From contig OZ024841.1 in assembly GCA_964017145.1 (NCBI GenBank), forward strand, positions 3,038,001 to 3,102,000: a stretch of 64,000 bases of DNA, written 5' to 3'. This stretch comes from Agrocybe praecox (taxonomy: Eukaryota > Basidiomycota > Agaricomycetes > Agaricales > Agrocybaceae). The position numbers and the translations under genes are program-made. Numbering within the stretch: the stretch's first letter is position 1; every line of letters starts with the position of its first letter. The notes under the pieces are model-generated. The model had not been told where the DNA came from. It was given only the letters and a program-made list of their open reading frames with translations, and did not search any database. Positions 1-11,600 of this stretch are shown here, piece after piece.

Positions 1-1528
1 CACCATACATCAGAGAGATGATAATTTGAGGAGAGATAGGTTCAAAGATTGATACGAGGGCCGCGATTGATTTCTTGCGGGTGGTATGGGACCGGAGGAG
101 TTCTATGCAATTCCTAGAACCGTCCCGGGAGATAGACTCGGCCCACGGACCTGAACAAACGTAGGTAGTCAGTCAGAGGTCGTAGCAAAATTACATACTA
201 CGAAAATGATCAAGGAAAATGAAGAAGTAACCGGGACGCAAAGGCTCCTAGGAGACCTCATCAACGTCTTTTAAGAATATGACGGCCAATTCAGTATGCG
301 TTTCCAATTAATTCAACGCCCTTGTCGCCCATGAGTGCCAGTGGAAGGCCGGCGGCAGGCGTACCGTCTAAAGTTTCAATGCTATATCCGCGAAGTAGTC
401 GATCTACTGAGCTCTTGAGTTGTCGTTGGGTCTGCGTTAGGCGCGACTTCCGACTCGTATCTGAGGTTGTCGACCATGTGATGCTCGGCGATGGTACAAA
501 TCATCGCAGAATCCGTCAGCTTGTTAGCGCGGGCTTCCATCTTCGGAGCAAACATATCACTTGCCGTAAGAGAGAGATTGGAGATCTAGGAAATAGACCC
601 ATCAGCTCGAGGGCTATTTGAATACTATCCGAACTCAGGCTCAGGGCTGGTTATTCCATTATCATAGAGTTATGTATCAGATCGAACTGAGACTCCACAT
701 TGTCATAGCATGATTAGATCCCAAGCAAGTAAAGATGATATAGAATTTAGGAAAAATACCTGAACATGTTCTGTCAAACATTTCTTCAGCCCAGGGCAAT
801 ATCGGGGAGGTTTGACCTATACAAACAAGATTCGGTAAACCACGCGAGAGGAAAAGGTTGAATTAAAGGGTCGTTTACAATTGAAGCTCCCTCTGCCCAC
901 TCTATAGGAAATTTCGGGTCAGTAACGTTGAATTCTATAATCGTAGACCGAAACAACCATTCCATAATTTATCCGCGGGGGTGTATGAGTCTTTGTCGCT
1001 TCATTCGCGCGGGCTCACACCGTCGCCATGTCGGATATGAATGCATACAGAACTACCTGCAAAGCCGACAGTGTTTTGCGAATGTGAGATATAAACGTCA
1101 TAAAGAAAATCCATGGCCATCCTGCCATGATCACTCCATGGGGATGTGTTTTCTGGTGTCAAAGAGACTTGGGGAACAAATCCTTTGGGCCACTTCAGTT
1201 GTTGGTATGCTGTATGTATATCCTGCGATTTTGAATAACGTGTAAGAGGGGGTTTTCCTGAACAAATTTCAGGATTGCTTCTTCCAAACCCTTTGGGTTT
1301 TCGCTTTTCGCTTTTTTCTTCTTTCCTGGACACTTATGTCAATAAAGACCCAGAATCAAAGGGTGAGTTCTTGTATGACGTACTGTGTATTTCACCCATG
1401 ATCTTGACAACACAGCAGTAGAACATCTGTTTTGATGTTCTGATAAGTTTAACGCGTTGCTCTTTTCCTGGCTCTTCCTGTCTGTTTTTTCTATTCTGGA
1501 AGACTTTGATTTGACACTGTACACATTG
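1..1528. other. Intergenic stretch, no supported gene
   Basis: Short open frames exist on both strands (for example 322-621 and 928-1245 on plus), but none shows a recognisable motif, splice-site support or a domain. I see no tandem repeat and no transposon end. Confidence 0.5.
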
Positions 1529-1999
1529 TCAACCTGTATGGACGACCTCGACAGCTACAAATCGCCACAACCAACGACGACGGCACTTACCTGGTAGGTT
1601 TAGAGGAATTCTCCATGAAGCTGCTCCCTTGATGCCGGCTGGAAGGATCAAATAACACATTGCCATCTTGTCGCATGACCATTGATATAGTGATAGGGGC
1701 GACTCCGCTGAAGCAATCAGGGTGGTGGCGGCGAAGCAGTGCTGCTTAACGCTCTCAAGTGCCTGGACAAATTTATCATGACGGTTTTCCAACGGTTTGG
1801 ACCCATGGTTGCAAGGCCAATTCGCGGCGGCCAGCGGATGATAGATGCTTGAAGATTTTCGGACGCCATTGAAAATGTCGTAAGCAGCACATCCGTCGTC
1901 GTCGTTCAAGTTGTTGTGCAACTCCGCAAGGACAAAGTTTGAACTTTGAAATGCATGATGGCAACACGGGGGTATCAAAACATCCAGGACGTCCATCAC
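1529..1999 (-). CDS. Hypothetical small protein, doubtful gene
   Basis: An open frame of 156 codons runs on the minus strand from ATG at 1999 and is divergent from the acyltransferase gene at 2181. A consensus-like donor (CAG|GTAAGT) sits at 1590, and an acceptor follows near 1534, so an in-frame 57-nt intron is possible. Splicing it would end the protein almost at once at the same TGA, giving about 137 residues. The product is Cys/Trp-containing with a hydrophobic stretch around MCYLILPAG. I recognise no family, signal peptide or repeat. The donor is the only evidence beyond the open frame itself. It may be a degraded or truncated gene, or a chance ORF. Confidence 0.25.
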   Translation of the reverse strand: MMDVLDVLIPPCCHHAFQSSNFVLAELHNNLNDDDGCAAYDIFNGVRKSSSIYHPLAAANWPCNHGSKPLENRHDKFVQALESVKQHCFAATTLIASAESPLSLYQWSCDKMAMCYLILPAGIKGAASWRIPLNLPGKCRRRWLWRFVAVEVVHTG

Positions 2000-2077
2000 A
2001 CAACTTCAGGCTCGGACAATCAATAAAGCTCACACGGCAAGCTTCTCGGTAGAAAATCCCATCATCAAGCCAGAATG

Positions 2078-2085
2078 TATATAAA
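2078..2085 (+). promoter_or_regulatory. Candidate TATA box of the acyltransferase gene
   Basis: TATATAAA lies 96 bp upstream of the chosen ATG at 2181, which leaves a 5' leader of about 65-70 nt if transcription starts some 30 bp downstream. It supports ATG 2181 over the open but ATG-less frame further upstream. Confidence 0.45.
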
Positions 2086-2180
2086 CAACTCAATCGAAAC
2101 GGCTCCTTTAAATTCTCTGTGTGGATAGTGTGTGCTTGGAAATTGGTGCGTTGACCCTCGAGTGTTCTTCTTATCGAAGA

Positions 2181-3938
2181 ATGACTAACTCTTCCCCAAG
2201 AACTAGAATGGAACTCATCGACTACAACCGCTATGTCTGGCGCCTCGACAGTACTGTTCCTGGACGCCATATTCGAGAGGCAGGAGGAGGAGAGGCTGTT
2301 GAGGATATCTGGAAGCTCACCAAACATGGAGAGCAGAACCTGTTCCTTGGGATCTATGCTACGACCTCTGTCCCATTGTCATCAGAGACCCTCTTCGCAT
2401 ACGTCAAGAGCGCCTGGCGTTCGTTGCGATGGGAAGTACCAACAATCGCTGCCAGCACAACTCATGACTGGCACCCCGATGGAAAGCCACCAACTATTTA
2501 CATCGTTTACGACGAAGCCAAATCGAACGAGGACGTGGACACATGGGTTGAAGAAACCACAGAGATTTTCCCATCCTACGGGGCAGAGAACAAGACCTTA
2601 GACGACCTTCGCTACGATGTTGGACAAGAACCAATCCCCGTAAACGACTATGACAGACAAACTTTCCTCTACTTCGTCCCATACTCGCCCACAAAGTTCG
2701 GCCTGCTCCTCCGCACAGCACATACCACTTTTGACGGAGCTGGCGTCAAGATTGTCATGACCAAACTAGTCCAACACCTTGCGTCATATATTGCCAACCC
2801 CGAAGTGTATACCAATTCCCAAAATGCGATAATCCACTGGGGAAAGGGAGAAGAGACAAGCGCATTGCTCCCTTTTATTACAGAAATTCTTAGAGAGGAG
2901 GAACCCGAAGTAAAGGACACTTGCGGAAACGTTCTGAGCGAGGCCCGGCCAGCAGAACCGAGAGACGGACCAGCTTATTGGGCGACACTTAGTCAGGTTA
3001 TGGAAGAGCTTGTGGGCGGAGTACCAGTAAGTATAAATTGATTCAAATGCTATGCATGCTAATCTAAATTAATTCATAGCGACAGCACCCATTCAAATCC
3101 TTCATTGAACCCCGTTTCAATCCAACAACTTGTAAACCCAAGACTCAGCGGCATGAGCACAAATTCACAGTCGAGCAATCCAAAGCTATCCATGCGGCTG
3201 GGTACGGACTCGGTCTAGGCTCAAGCACCGCATGCCCGAATGAAAAACTCACAGTGAACCATCTCGTACACGGCGCCCTTTCCCTGTTACCAATCTATGA
3301 CAACCCCCCACCTAAAAATACTGACGCTCTCATCTACTATTTCGGTCTTGTGGACGGACGACAGCGCCTTCGCAAAGATTACCGCGTCACCCCGTTCGAA
3401 TATCCTGGCTACTGCCTAGCCGTCTCTTCGCTGCACATACCTGCCAATATCTTCCATAACTACGATGCGGACAAGCAGAAGAAGGAGCTCGTCTTTGAGT
3501 TTGCGAAAGAAGTTAGGAGGGAGTACATCAAGCAGTCAAAGTTCCCCGCGTTGCTAGCAATTGAGCCACAACAGGGAGAGCTGATGATGCATGGCCCAGC
3601 TCCCCCACCTTGGGCTGGTCCTGCTTACGCAGCAGATGGGAAAGGTGCGGTATATTTATCTCCCGAATATAAAGCGGGCAAAGATCAGAAGACTATCATT
3701 GAAATCGATGACTTCTTCCTTGGGCTCAACAAGTGCGACCCCGGACCGTACGTTTTTTTTACTATGCCCTCCCTTTCGTTTATTAACCATTTTGCCATTA
3801 TACAGATTCTTCAGATGCTACGAATGGAAAGGGCGCACCACCCTGAGTATCGATTATAACGAGTTGGCTGTTAGCGAAGCAACCATCAAACGATGGATGG
3901 ATTTATGGGCCGATCTTTTACTCTCTGTAACCGCTTAA
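2181..3938 (+). CDS. HXXXD acyltransferase-fold protein (548 aa)
   Basis: Three exons, 2181-3026, 3080-3747 and 3806-3938, join in phase to 548 residues. The motif HTTFDG places the catalytic-type His at residue 181 and Asp at 185, as in the chloramphenicol acetyltransferase/BAHD/condensation-domain superfamily that transfers acyl groups from CoA or a carrier to an alcohol or amine. The C-terminal part (SIDYN... W.D.W) resembles the closing segment of fungal trichothecene 3-O-acetyltransferase-like and alcohol acetyltransferase-like proteins. No BAHD DFGWG motif is seen, so it is not a plant-type BAHD enzyme. There is no signal peptide, so it is probably cytosolic. Length fits the family. A second in-frame ATG at 2208 is possible. 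No secondary-metabolite synthase lies beside it, so the substrate cannot be guessed. It converges on the rvt gene, with 296 bp between the stops. Confidence 0.78.
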
Positions 3939-4234
3939 TACCCTTGATTTCATTTTTTATTAGCTGTCTTTGCTTTTTATTAGCTATTTTTTGCGTTATC
4001 AATGGGCTGCACGGTACGGAACAAGAGGAATTCAATATAATCGTAACGGATGTACAAGTATATTGTTTGAAGGATTAACAAAAGAAACTACTCACACAAA
4101 TCGAACAAATGAATTACCTACAGGCGCAAGTTCCGGGTTATGAGCAACGGAATGAAGATTTTTACTCACTTTTTTATACTGGAAATCAATGGAATGTACA
4201 TACTTACCCCTGCAAACCTTTACTCCGAGCAAAA

Positions 4235-6988
4235 TCATTGGTCCAACTTCACCCTCGAACCTCGGAAGAGTTGGACCATCCCAACTGGAATTAAGTTCGG
4301 GTCAACAGCTTCCAGGCCGCCAAACTTTTTGACCACCTCCTCACCGTACATGCTAAGCACCCATTTCTCATACCAATCCATTGAACCCCACCTTCTGGAT
4401 TCCGACGTCCCAGGATGCGAGACTGTCAATGCCGCTCGCACACTAGGGACCAAGGCCATCTCGCACATCATCGGCCGTTCCAGCATGTACTTGTAAATTT
4501 GGCCCCATTCCGGAAGCCATGACTCGCGAAGAGACGTGTACTCCTCCAGAGACATGAACGGTTTCTTCAGCTGCGGGGGAGGAACACCCGTCCACTGAGC
4601 AGGAGCAGGTGGAAGTGAATCCCATGCTCCTTTGAGACGTGCATACTCTCTTTCGTCGTATTTGCATCGTTTGCTGAACCTTTCTTCAGCGGGCACCTTT
4701 TCAACGTCAAAGAGATCGCTGGACCTAGCTACATAGCCCACCGGCGTGGTGCCCTCGACTCCCTCAAATTCGTCTTGATCGCGTTTCCTCGTAGTCGCGC
4801 CCAAAGTCGCAAGGGGGGTTTGTCGCACATGCAACGCGAGGATCTCCAGCATCGTATTCCGTAGCTCAAGCCCCCCGCTGCCGATCGGGAAGTAGAAGTA
4901 TCCCTCTGGCAAATCTGTAACCCCATATCTTTCCTGGATGACTTTCCTCAGATAACCAACCGCACTCTCATCGTATTCGGAGAATAATTCTCGTTGTATA
5001 TGCCCCAAGGTGCTGATAATATCGACGACATGGTCGTGTCCAAAACAGTTAGCAGGAAGGCCACCCATATTTCGAAGGAAGAATGCCATGTACTTGTTGT
5101 AAACGTTGACCCAACCAAAGACAGACTTCGTGTTGGCTAGTTGTCTTCGCATTTCCTTGATATGCTTGTCCACATCCTTCTGGTCGATGACGAAGCGTGA
5201 CTGTTGAGCGTCGAATGCCAATAATCCCCAACGAATGTCGCCGGCAGGCAGGCCCGTACCCTGCTCAAGGTCAGGGCCTATATACGTCGACCCAGTTTTT
5301 TGTTCATTGAACTTCAACCCGACCAAACCTGCATATCTGTTCATCTCCCCCCACCCCTTGACCACTTTCTTCACATCTGCATCCCACAACCAAAGATCAT
5401 CATGCATTCTGTACAAGAACAGCCCATCCGCGCGCTGGTTCACGGCAAAGTCCATAATAAAGATGATCGCTTCACCACAAACGACACTGGCGGAATAATT
5501 AATGGGTGTACCGCGTTTGCGTGTTCTTGGCTCCGCGTCTGGTTCGTTAGGGAGGCATAAAGGCATGGTTAAGAAAGCATGGAAAAAGTCCAGCCACACT
5601 TTCGGCATACCCAGGAATGCGAGGACCATGAGAATCGAACGATGGGGTAGGGATGGTCCAAACCATTCGAAATCCGAGCAAAGGGCAGCAAACGTCCCAT
5701 GGGCCGCAACATTGAGATACCCTTCAGTCGTCATGATATGCAGCAGTTTCTGTTTGATATCGGCCAAGTCGACGTTGGCCTTATCAGATGGAGTTACTGT
5801 CGACGCATCGTAAAGCCTGGGGGACTCGCGGCGGTCCTGGAGGTGTGCCATGAAAAACATTTCGCGCTGCCCCTTCTTGCGCACGCCGTCGATCGCATGC
5901 TTTCCTCCACTCCTTAGCTGTAAATATGCCGTTTCCAGAATTTCTTTGGTGGAACGAGACGGCTTCTTCCATGCTTCGCTGCCGAGGATGAACATGAAAC
6001 TCTGCTTCATCTTGACCTGCCACGAAATACCGATGTAATGTAGGAACAGTGAGTCGATGATTTCTGGATCAGTGAAAGCCCTATATTTGCCATTCATGTG
6101 ACGACGGAATTCAACTGGGAGACCTTGTTTTGGCCATGTCCACGACTCCAACCCCTCCATACGCATGTTGAGGACGCTGGTCAATTCGTCAATGACAATT
6201 GGGTTCTCCAAGAAAGCCTTTAACGTTGCCCTTTTCTCCTCGTCGACGAGTCCGGTGGCGATAACCCCTTTGATCGTAGTAATGACCTGTGAGGTTGATA
6301 TCTTACAACGTTGGAATGTGTGGCCGAAGTGTCCCATTTCTCTGCGGAGCCGTTCAAGTTCTTGTCCCGCGTCCTCATCCGAGAAAAGATCTTCAAGGTA
6401 TTCTTCCAGCGCACTTTCGTCCACCGGGTAGTCATCAAACACGATCGACGTGAACTTCTCCTTCTGCTCGTGCATCTCCTTCCTTCCCACATCCACAAAT
6501 TCCTCCGAGCTGGCATTATTGCCTCGACGCTCTGCTTGTCGCCGATACGAGACCGCGACAGAATCGCCACTGGCCAGCCAGTCATTGAAGAGGTTGCCAA
6601 AGAGCTTCGCCGAACCGAATTTCATGATAGTGTGCCGTATGTGCTCCTCCAAAGTTTCCGCCCAGCCCTCCGCGATAGCTTTACTGAAGCTGGGATCGTG
6701 CCTAGCTTGAAGTAGCCAGAACTCAAGGTTTTGCAGCTGCAATTTCCTACCCACAGTCTTGTTGATGTCGAGCGAACCAGAACCAGGCCATGCCTTCACT
6801 GCGTTGACTAGGACCTCGACTTTCTCCAAAAGTTGTCCCTTTTCTCCGAGAATTCGGGCAGTATCAAGTACTTTGGCATAATCATCATATGCTAGACGTT
6901 GCTTTTCAACTTCCTGAAGCTTAATGTCTGTTATGAACTGAAGTGTTTGTCCGAAAGAAGAGTTGCCGGAAGAAATAGAAGGTTGCAT
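4235..6988 (-). CDS. rvt: rvt: cellular, single-ORF reverse transcriptase-related protein (917 aa)
   Basis: One uninterrupted frame of 917 codons, unusual here because nearly every other gene has introns. The N-terminal ~280 residues are charged and helical (coiled-coil-like; acidic patch around 185-212). The palm then follows: motif A in SDFEWFG with catalytic-type Asp at 439 (bases 5672-5674); motif B-like segment around 504-518 (CGEAIIF...AVNQ); motif C as HDDLW with Asp 530 and 531 (bases 5396-5401). A thumb/C-terminal region of about 330 residues follows with no endonuclease, RNase H, gag or protease. The LYR-HDDLW form of motif C is what I associate with fungal rvt genes, a class of domesticated cellular reverse transcriptase relatives described by Gladyshev and Arkhipova (2011). 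No LTR, poly-A tail or target-site duplication is evident around it. All three catalytic-type aspartates are present, so it is probably an active polymerase of unknown biological role. The ATG at 6988 gives the usual family length. Confidence 0.88.
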   Translation of the reverse strand: MQPSISSGNSSFGQTLQFITDIKLQEVEKQRLAYDDYAKVLDTARILGEKGQLLEKVEVLVNAVKAWPGSGSLDINKTVGRKLQLQNLEFWLLQARHDPSFSKAIAEGWAETLEEHIRHTIMKFGSAKLFGNLFNDWLASGDSVAVSYRRQAERRGNNASSEEFVDVGRKEMHEQKEKFTSIVFDDYPVDESALEEYLEDLFSDEDAGQELERLRREMGHFGHTFQRCKISTSQVITTIKGVIATGLVDEEKRATLKAFLENPIVIDELTSVLNMRMEGLESWTWPKQGLPVEFRRHMNGKYRAFTDPEIIDSLFLHYIGISWQVKMKQSFMFILGSEAWKKPSRSTKEILETAYLQLRSGGKHAIDGVRKKGQREMFFMAHLQDRRESPRLYDASTVTPSDKANVDLADIKQKLLHIMTTEGYLNVAAHGTFAALCSDFEWFGPSLPHRSILMVLAFLGMPKVWLDFFHAFLTMPLCLPNEPDAEPRTRKRGTPINYSASVVCGEAIIFIMDFAVNQRADGLFLYRMHDDLWLWDADVKKVVKGWGEMNRYAGLVGLKFNEQKTGSTYIGPDLEQGTGLPAGDIRWGLLAFDAQQSRFVIDQKDVDKHIKEMRRQLANTKSVFGWVNVYNKYMAFFLRNMGGLPANCFGHDHVVDIISTLGHIQRELFSEYDESAVGYLRKVIQERYGVTDLPEGYFYFPIGSGGLELRNTMLEILALHVRQTPLATLGATTRKRDQDEFEGVEGTTPVGYVARSSDLFDVEKVPAEERFSKRCKYDEREYARLKGAWDSLPPAPAQWTGVPPPQLKKPFMSLEEYTSLRESWLPEWGQIYKYMLERPMMCEMALVPSVRAALTVSHPGTSESRRWGSMDWYEKWVLSMYGEEVVKKFGGLEAVDPNLIPVGMVQLFRGSRVKLDQ

Positions 6989-8600
6989 TTTGTCTTTGGA
7001 ACGTTGAGAGTAAGCGAAAGCGAAAGTTATTGATTGGGGGATCTGACTGGTATAAGTAAGTCAAATCATAGATATGTGCTCGTCTTAAATACCTTTGCCT
7101 CCGAGTCATCCTCTTTATGCTGGGGCAGTCCTTTATGTCCTATGACTCCGCGAGCCAACCTCCGGAACCGCTACGGATAAATGTAGATGAAATTACACTT
7201 ATCCTTACCCGCCCACCCGAATCATTTACCATAAATTGGAACCAATTCTTCTGACGAATGCATAGCCAGCAGGATTTCCGAGTCTATCGACGGGCGATGT
7301 GGTATACCAAAACAAGAGGCGTAAATGGGGTTGAAATGGGGTTACTTATGGCGCGTATTCCCAATTAATTCTAGATACCCTTTACTCAGGAGTTGAGCAC
7401 AAACTATGCAAGAGCGACCCAGACAAACTCGAGGTTAGAAGTTGGAATACTGAACGTGCACTTTGGAAACATTTTTTTTTTGATGTTTCCAGTGCATTGT
7501 GGTAGTAGTGCTACGTCATGCGTTATTCTAGATCTATCATGTGACTTCCATCCGCATGATCAATCGACGCGACGACGCGTTGTTTCCTTGGCGGGCAACA
7601 AAAGAGAATCTCATGTACTACAGAAATGGGGAGAACAACATCAATGTCGAGCGACGGATTAATAACTTGATAGTATAACTTAGGAAATGCACCACTAGTA
7701 CTAGACTCCAAAGTTGAGCTTAGGTCTGCCATTGAATCTGTATGGTTGAATGGACCAATTAGCAACTAAAACTACATAATAATTAAAATTTCCCGCCACA
7801 TCCACGTACACTGGATGAATCCATGCAGTCTCTAGAGTCTATACTCGGTCGTCGAATGCGCAGCTCGGTAATCCTGAATAATTTCTGATGGACGGTTGAC
7901 GAGGAGCACTGATCAACTGCGGTTGACTCGAGCCATTCATATGTTTATATAATCAGGCCGAATTTACGAGGGATTTGATGTCCCATCTCATGTATCCCAC
8001 CTAATTCACTATCAATTGGAGCAGACTGCATATGTAATCGGACGTCAAACCTCTGCGTAAGCTCGACTTCTCCGATCTTTCTATTACTAGCTAACTCGTT
8101 TGTAACTAAAAGATCTCAACAAAACAGCTACGATGAAGAATTCCTACAACCTTCATCCCGCGAACCAACAAAACGGATGCCTCTCACAGGTACACTTAAG
8201 GATTCCCCATTTGTTCTAACCTGAGGACGGACTTCTATGCTTGCATCGTCCTTTCTCTCTGCTACTCGGCAGACAAGCAAAAATGCTAATATAGCCTTAA
8301 AAAAACATTGGAATAGATAAATAAATCAAGATAACTCACTTTGAAAAATATGCGGAAGATGGCGGACTCGTAATGAATCCAAAACTTATCGGATGTGTAA
8401 GCCTCTCCGTCCATCACCCGTTTACAATCATTGGTTCAAAACATAAGAATACGACTTACTTGCACTGGCGCTCTTGTGACTATTTAACAAATTGAAAAGG
8501 ACTTTCGCATGTTATAACTTATAAACTCCGCTCATATATTTAATACTCCGTCGTACGGGGTCTCGTCTCCGGCATGCTCCACTTGGCCCATAACCAACAA
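6989..8600. other. Intergenic; rvt upstream region
   Basis: Holds the rvt promoter side and about 1.5 kb without a supported gene. Short open frames (such as 7393-7662) have no motif. No clear repeat was seen. Confidence 0.5.
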
Positions 8601-11600
8601 GTCAACGCAAACCGACTCGGCTTAATGAACTGTATGGCCCAGTGAATCATATAACTTTACCTACACAGAATAAAGTGACTGATTTCAAATCTTTAATGTC
8701 TACGCACACTGGAGGGAGGCATGCGATTGAACTTCTTTGTCGGCGTAGATCCTCAATGTTCATTCCTTCAATATGCACCTCCGAATTCCGAATTCCGAAG
8801 TCGACGTCGCCGAATTATCCGGCGACCTTGAAGCTTAAATAGACGCACTTCTGACGGATCATCGTCGGAAATCAAGCTCTGTTGAACGCTAAGGTTCTGG
8901 CATTCTATGTATCGTTGTTACGTCAAGCGGCCTGGAGAAGAGGCTGATATCATTTCTCATTTACCACTGGCTAGTGACCAACATCATTTATCATTCATCC
9001 GAGCATACTATATTGCGCGTCGCTACCGTCAAACCCAAGGAATGACCGAGTCCTGCACTTGAGAAACGAACACAAGATTAAATTATGATGTGAATAAATA
9101 CAGAAAAATTATCCGACTACGCCGGGCCAAAGCCATTTGCAATAAATTAGTATTATATGTGGTCCCAACGTAAAGGTAAAGCATAATTCTCAAAGGTGTA
9201 GAGGGTCTACATTCTGCTGAATGAAGGAAATCTGCTGCGCACGGAACGTATCTGGGATCATGCTCGCTTTCTGGGAGTTCAATTGCAAGATTGTCTAAAA
9301 GGTCGAGACTCGTCAATTAACGCGTACAAATAGCTTACTGAGTACTTTGCTACTTGCCTGATTTTTGGTCGTGTACGCTGTCCATTGTGGACCTAGAGAA
9401 AATTAGTTTCGTTAGTCAATCCACAGGTAATAGGACAACAAAAATATAATACATACGCTTAGACCCCTTGCCATCGTTTGGATCCAAACTTACAGCGAAC
9501 GATATCCAGTAGTCTTGCATCGCGGTACTCAATTCTACTGAAGCTGGCGTTCGGTTTACCGGGTCACCGAGGACGAAGAATATTTCAGCACTATGAGGAA
9601 CTAAACGGTACGAAAGGTGAGGCATTTACGATTGGTGATTGAGAACTTTCTACGTACCACCGAGTGACCCTGTTTTAACTGGCGATACAAGTAGCTCGGG
9701 AGCTACAGTCCCCTCAGAGTCTGTGAAGTAGTAAACAAATACTTTATCCCCCGCTGCGCTGGTATTTTGAGCGAAGCTTCGTCTAGCGGCTTGGATTGTA
9801 ACATCTCCAACTGTAACATCACGTTCATCAGCTTTTCATTGCAAAGTGCGAGTCTCATTGTCCTTACCGATTGCGGAGAATCGCTTGTATTCACTATTGA
9901 GGCCGAATAGATTAGTGTTACTATTAAAAGGAGAGCCTAGGGAAGGATTGTTTGGGTAGAGTGTCATAATTTCGGTGATTGTTTGATTCCTTTCAGTTGA
10001 GGTGATGGTAGAGAGACTTGGCGTTGTTTGCTCCTGAAGAAATTGAGTAATAAACGCATCGGAATTCGTGTTCTGTGGGGTAAACAGGGTGCCTTCGTCG
10101 AGGTTCGAGCCAATCATGACAGGTAGACCTAGTTTATTGGGCTTTATCTGGGAGTTACGATCTACCACAAGACCGGTCGGTCCGTCGATGACCGGCTGAA
10201 AGAAGGTAAAATCGTCGAAGTTCAGTCCTGCGGTAGTGAACGCTTTCAGTATGGACGTCGTATTGGCATTTCGAATGCACGCAATTGTCGTATTCGTGTG
10301 GCCAGCGGTTGAGCATCCGGGTATAGCCGAAACGAACTGCTGCCATATTTGCTCGGAGCGCTCAGGTCCGTAGGCTGGGAGGACTTCCATGGATTGAAGA
10401 ATCTAGTTATAAAGCAAATTAGTATACCCCTATGACACAATGTTAAATTCTAAAAAGTGATACTTACAGCAGCTCTGGCTAATCCTGAAAATTTTGTATT
10501 CCGTAGAAAAACATTGATAGTAAATGCGCCGGAGCTCTCTCCAAAGAGAGTAACCTAGACGCCAACTCCGTTAATACGCGTTGCGAAGATGAATAGATTC
10601 GAAATGATCACCTTGGTTTTGTCCCCGCCAAACTTGGCGATGTTACTTTGTATCCACTCGAGTGCCGCAAATGAGTCTTGTAGACCGAGATTCATAACAG
10701 AAGGGCCAGCGCGACCAACCTCGGCTCCCTGGGGGAATCCAAGCGGACCAACGCGATAGTTGATACTAACGATAATAACAGGTGTTCCCTGGCAAGGAAA
10801 AGGGCATTTAATCAATCGATTTCATTAAGAAAAAAAATTACGTACCCGCTGTACACTATGCGCAACAAGGCTTGTGGCATTGTAAAGCGATGATCCCCCC
10901 ACTACATAGAATACGGGTTTCAGTGCCACATTAATGATTAAATACGACTTAGATATTACCAAAGAACGCTCCTAGAAAGATAAGCCAGACAATTTAGATC
11001 CACTTATGTGAAAAATTACGTAGACAATGGCACACTCACCTCCAAAAATCCATACCATGACAGGAAGAGATACAGTGCTAGGGGAGGTTGCTGGTCGGAA
11101 GATATTCAATGTAAGGCAATCTTCCGATACAGATGGGGGCGGAATTTCCTGCATAAAGAAAATAAAGAAAATAAGCATTGTCGTACCACGAATTTGGGAC
11201 TGGCCTACATTCTGGAGGCAGGAAGGACCAAAGGCTTTCGCTTGGAACGTCGCCGAGGGGAGGGCGGTTAGTAGCACAGGAGGACTTAGACGAAGTGATC
11301 CTATAGGGGGCTTTGCGTATGGTATTCCTGAATATTTAATTCGATATTTTCCATTTAAGTATATATTCTTGTAGAAAGCGCGTACCTCCAAAGAATTGAA
11401 CGTTCGAAGGTTGAAATAATGAGCCAACTATTGAAGAAGTTCCGAAAGCAACTGTTGGAGAAACCGGCACCGGCACAGTTGCTGCGTTCGTCAATCGAAT
11501 AGAAAATGCCGACAGTATCAGCAGAGTAATCAAACGGAGTGGGAGTGGGACCACCCTGTGTAAACCTTGGATAAGGGGCATGTTGAGATGGATTTGAGGG

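Noticed and set aside
2494..2920. Minus-strand frames across the acyltransferase
   Set aside because: Antisense shadows of a gene with clear motifs and phase-consistent introns.
5235..6715. Plus-strand frames of 62-134 codons across rvt
   Set aside because: Antisense shadows; the minus frame is 917 codons with RT motifs.
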